NCBI GenBank assembly: GCA_964020085.1 | Contig: OZ026604.1 | Span: 17,222,058 to 17,286,057, forward strand | Reading direction: 5' to 3' | From: Micromussa lordhowensis | Lineage: Eukaryota; Cnidaria; Anthozoa; Scleractinia; Lobophylliidae | Length of the DNA: 64,000 nucleotides | Shown here: positions 60,265 to 64,000 of the stretch, in pieces | Layout: every line of letters begins with the position of its first letter | How positions within the stretch are numbered: position 1 is the first letter of the stretch | Position numbers and translations under genes: made by a program | The notes under the pieces: model-generated | Seen by the model: only the letters and a program-made list of their open reading frames with translations | Databases searched by the model: none | Told to the model about the DNA's origin: nothing

Positions 60265-60749
60265 CTGGAAAAAACTCAGCATTGGAAGAACATGACTGAA
60301 ATTTAAAAACACATTAAAGTAAACAAGAATGTATTATAAAAATTGCTAATGGCAAGTGTGATGGTCTTTGGGTTACGGCTTGGTGGCCCATGTTTCCAGG
60401 TGCAGCATTTCTCATTCTCCCAAACTTCCGCTTGCATTTCTATTTAACAATTAGATCATGAACTCAAGATCTCTATCACGCGATAGTTGACAAGGGCGCA
60501 GCCCGAGTCAGCTATCATGGATAGAATTTGAGAGCAAATTTGAGAGCAACTCATTCAAAACTTTAACTAAATCCTCTTCACACTTCAATTAAGTGGCTCC
60601 ACGTGCACACTGCTATACTACTCATTATAGACAACAGAATAGATAGTGAGTAGTGTAGCCAATCAGAGAACGGCATTCTTGATAGAATGCTAGTAGATTT
60701 ATACTAAAACTCAATAGAAACATGGCACAAGTTTTCTATGACCTAAACA

Positions 60750-62090
60750 GTAATACTTCACCGTTGGGCTGTCACCTTGTAGTGGTGGTGAGGCTTGAGT
60801 GTCTCAATGACCCTGAGAGCTGTGCCGGCTGGGACTATAATCCCTGACAGGTCTAACCATGCCGGATTGGTCGAGGGATAGAGGCCAGACAAAGAACAGC
60901 CCCTGGTCCTCCAGGTTGGGGGTTAGGCGGCAGGCCAATCACCCGCCCCCTTAAAACAAAGTGGATTACAGAAACCTTAAACACTCGAAGGCAACTTTCC
61001 CTTGGGGCCAACGCGGTACCTTGCTTGGATAGGCAACGAATGACGCCCTTGAGCCAAAGCCGAGAGGATGCTCAGGAGCTGAACAAACCACAAGTGACCC
61101 CAAGAACCCAGATTAGAATAGGGAATTGGAATGTGAGAACAATGTATACTGCAGGGAAATCAGCACAAGTTGCGAGAGTGATGAATCAGATGAGGATCCA
61201 CATTATGGGAATAAGTGAGTGCCGATGGATAGGAGCAGGTAGAATGAAATTGAGCTCAGGTGAAACAGTATTGTTAAAAAAAAAAAAAAAGGCAGCACAT
61301 TCAAGCTAAGACCGATAAGCTGACCCATGAAGCAGAAAGGGTGGGACTGAAAGTCAATGTAGACAAATGTAAGCTGCTCCGAATAAACTCACGGAACAAT
61401 GATGTGGTGGAGGTAAATGGGCGAGGAATAGAGGATGTTGATAGATTTGTGTACTTGGGAGCTACAGTTTTCAAAGAGGGTGGAGGTACTGAAGAAATCC
61501 AGAACAGAGTAGTCAAAGCGAGAGGGATATTCTTGAGATTGAAAAAGATCTGGAGCAGCCACAGCATCAGTCGACGAACCAAAGTCAGGCTATATAAGAC
61601 ACTAGTAAAGCCAGTCTTGATGTATGGCTGCGAGACGTGGAAGATGAATAAATGTGATGAAAACAAAATCGATGTCTTCCAAAGCAGATGTCTTAGACGG
61701 ATATTTAAGATACGCTGGCAGGAAAGAATTACAAACAAAGAAGTCCTGAAGATGGCTGAGATAGAAAACCTCAGTGAGGACGTGCGAAGGAGAAGATGGA
61801 AATTCATCGGCCACATCATGAGGAAAGAACCAAACAATGACTGCAGAACTGCATTGACCTGGGCCCCAGGGGAAGACCAAGGACAACATGGAGAAGGACG
61901 GCGGAGAGAGAAATGGAAAAAGCGGGATGGAGGAACTGGAGTGAGGTACAAATGGCTGCGGCTGACAGAGATGGTTGGCGGGATTGTGTTGAGGCCTTTT
62001 GTGCCACATGGCACGAAGAAGATAGGTGAAGGTGAAACAGTAATAGCCGAGCAAATGGCTCATATTTTCTAAGCTTTTAGTGGACACTTG
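60750..62090 (+). mobile_element. Non-LTR retrotransposon, internally deleted (endonuclease start joined to RT end)
   Basis: After a GC-rich leader, the frame at 61025-61270 encodes the start of an APE-type endonuclease (IRIGNWNVRTMY, GISECRWIGAGRMKLSSGE). A run of A follows at 61276-61290. The frame at 61299-62072 is then the C-terminal reverse-transcriptase region (VGLKVNVDKCKLL, FVYLGATVF, VKPVLMYGCETW, RCLRRIFKIRWQERI, RRRRWKFIGHIMRK). The rest of the endonuclease and the catalytic RT core with its (Y/F)xDD are missing, so the copy is dead. It lies within Ku80, on the opposite strand. Confidence 0.85.
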
Positions 62091-62362
62091 CTATATGAAA
62101 AAGAAAGAAGAATGGAACAGGGTAGTTTCTTGCTTCTCCTATCCCCAAGAACTAAAATATTAGCACTTACATGTAGCATTAAATAAATAAAAAAGCACCT
62201 GAAGGAATACGTCTCCCCATCTAAAGCCTCTAATAACTGCCTCATACAATTCTCACCAGCCACCTACAAACAAGTTCAAAATATGTTCAACAAAACAGTG
62301 TTCTTCAATCAGCAACAACTCGAGTACCCTCCCACCACAAAGAAATTTATGCCCTCAAAAAT

Positions 62363-63045
62363 CTCAAGCAGTTTAAGGCCTGGGTCAAAGGCTTTTTACT
62401 GGTAAAATGATTTATTAGTTATATTTCCGAGGTCATAAATGGGAATGAGACCAAATTTAGCACACAGTTAGGTCTTAACGTCCGTAACAATTTAAAGTAA
62501 AATTGATTGTTCTGACAGGTCACGTGACATGTCACGTGACGTTCAGCAGAAAATAGCCGTTATCTGAGGAATTGGTGGCGGCTTTTAGTAAAAACATCCG
62601 ACGAAAACACGTTTTAGATGCAGGATAATTATTTCCATCCTCTCACGTTTGGAATAACCATCCCTCTTTTCGCAGAAAAATTTTATGGGGTCTAAGGTCG
62701 TTTTTTTCAACAAATTTTGACTTTTGATCATTTATATTTTCTAAAAACAAAATCAAGGAAGGTCATTCCAAACGTGACAAGGTAGATAATTTACATTTGT
62801 ATCAAAAAAGCTCATTTATTGCTTAATAGAATAAAAATTCGCCACCAATTCGACGATTTACTAAATTTTAACAAAATGATCACGTGACACGTCACGTGGT
62901 CAAAATAATATCTTAAGGCAAGGCAGGACGCCGAGTCTTATAATCTCGGAAAAGTTCAGCTTGGTGAAAGAAATATAACTGAAGATATAGCTGCCGAACC
63001 ATAATTCGACTTTGCATTCCTGACCCAGGCCTTAAACTGCTTGAG
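62363..63045. mobile_element. TIR element with 25-bp termini containing TTAA
   Basis: CTCAAGCAGTTTAAGGCCTG and the following GGTCA are exactly inverted at the right end. TTAA occurs inside both termini (62373-62376, 63032-63035), so the body could be 62377-63031 with GGCCTGGGTCA ends and a TTAA duplication. The interior has paired CACGTGAC words and no coding frame. Confidence 0.7.
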
Positions 63046-63411
63046 ATGCCAGAATGGGTGGTTGCCCATTCAGAACATCTTTGTGTGTGTCCTTGTCACC
63101 TTTCTTCTATTCCTCTTCATGTAGTACTGAGACACCCAGATCAAAACAAGCTTAGTTTACGCTATTCCAAACATTTTCCATTTCCATTTTTATTTTCCAT
63201 TAACCACAAGAAGGATAAAAATAAATAAATAACGCAATACACTAGAAATTTAAGAGAACTTAAAGACGGCAACTTAACAATTTTGAAGGTGGTAATGGTA
63301 AGGAAGCCTATATAGAAGCCAGGGGCTTATGAACTATAGGCTTCCTGACAATCTAAGGGTAAATCATACAAATTGTGGGGACAGCATGAAATATTAAAAT
63401 GCATTATGTAT

Positions 63412-63440
63412 AAAAAAAAAAAAACAACAACAACAAAAGC

Positions 63441-63471
<31 letters not shown>

Positions 63472-63490
63472 AGAAAAAAGAAAAGGAAGA
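63412..63490. repeat. A-rich simple-sequence tract (AAATA, CAA)
   Basis: An A-run, (CAA)n and (AAAT)n tract directly follows the stop of the minus-strand LINE frame. It is probably its 3' UTR. Confidence 0.6.
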
Positions 63491-63505
63491 AAAGAAGTAA
63501 GAAGC

Positions 63506-64000
63506 TCAATTTTTCTGTAGGAGGAATGTTTTAAGTCTATTGCCAAACGAACGGATGCTTTCACTGTTTTGAATTTCAGGGCTTAACGAATTGAAAAACT
63601 TAGGTCCTTGAAACCGAATTGAGAAGTTTCTAATATTAGTTCGACAGGGAGGTATGTAATAATGGTTGCAGTTTCTAGTATAATGCGAATGTAACTGGCT
63701 TGCAAAAGTAAACATATTACAAAAATAATTAGGAAGTAAACCTTTTTTAAACAGATACATAAATTTACCTATCTGGTAAAAATAAATGTCAAAGAATTTC
63801 AAAATCCCGTGTTCTTTGAAAAGAACATCAGTGTGAGAATCAAGAGAAACTTTGGAAATTATTCTTATTATCTTCTTATGCAAATTAAAAACACGTCTTA
63901 AATTACTCTGATAGGTTGATCCCCACACTGAGACACAATATAGTAAATAAGGATAAACTAGACTATAGTACAAACAGTGCAAGGAAGTTTTGGGAAGGCA
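63506..64000 (-). mobile_element. Non-LTR retrotransposon, RT C-terminal end (runs off the window)
   Basis: The minus-strand frame stops at 63506-63508 and is open to the window edge. It reads YYSLVYPYLLYCVSVWGSTY, then NLHKKIIRIISKVS, a KFFDIYFYQIGKFMY block and FNSLSPEIQ. This is the typical thumb/C-terminal region of CR1/Jockey-like LINE reverse transcriptases. The polymerase core would lie beyond 64000. Confidence 0.85.

Larger units (their letters stand above)
60265..64000. other. Ku80 upstream intron filled with retroelement fragments
   Basis: It must hold, or lead to, the N-terminal vWA exons of Ku80, but none could be found here. Contents are a fold-back near 60466-60530, a LINE fragment at 60750-62090, a TTAA/TIR element at 62363-63045, and the 3' part of a second LINE at 63506-64000. 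Confidence 0.6.

Noticed and set aside
61301..62087. Long minus-strand frames (up to 237 codons)
   Set aside because: They are antisense shadows of the LINE reverse-transcriptase frame.

Overview
This is animal nuclear DNA. Four intron-containing genes with GT..AG introns are packed between dispersed DNA transposons, fold-back palindromes, LINE fragments and tandem repeats. The repeat types, frequent ACATGTA motifs and gene divergence suggest an early-branching marine invertebrate, most likely an anthozoan cnidarian such as a stony coral. That placement is an inference; no species marker was read.

Layout. (1) 3331-7403, + strand: the last four exons of an MS4A (CD20-like) four-transmembrane protein with a proline/glutamine-rich tail. 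(2) 7404-13898: intergenic, with repeats. (3) 13899-35913, - strand: a complete 16-exon peroxisomal acyl-CoA oxidase of ACOX1 type; its exons join in frame to 667 residues ending in the peroxisomal signal AKL. (4) 36210-40100, + strand: a complete four-exon JmjC/cupin 2-oxoglutarate Fe(II) oxygenase with a probable signal peptide and a degenerate EF-hand. It starts 296 bp from the ACOX1 start in divergent orientation. (5) 42525 to beyond the right edge, - strand: 17 exons (499 codons) of Ku80/XRCC5. The N-terminal vWA part lies outside the window and the last few C-terminal residues were not placed.

Two layers stand out outside the genes. One is a set of non-autonomous DNA transposons, many flanked by TTAA, some nested and some sharing internal sequence. 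The other is a tandem array at 55978-58790 inside a Ku80 intron. It has seven direct units of about 343 bp and two inverted ones. Each unit carries a tRNA-like sequence with box A, box B and a T-run terminator, plus a series of short hairpins. These hairpins change sequence between repeats yet keep pairing, and one central base pair takes all four Watson-Crick forms across the array and a decayed copy at 5830-6150. This is the best candidate for an undescribed structured element.

The four genes have no obvious shared pathway: a membrane protein, peroxisomal beta-oxidation, a luminal or secreted oxygenase, and double-strand break repair. The only regulatory link the sequence suggests is the shared ACOX1/JmjC promoter interval. 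All coordinates were read by eye from splice sites, reading-frame continuity and family resemblance.
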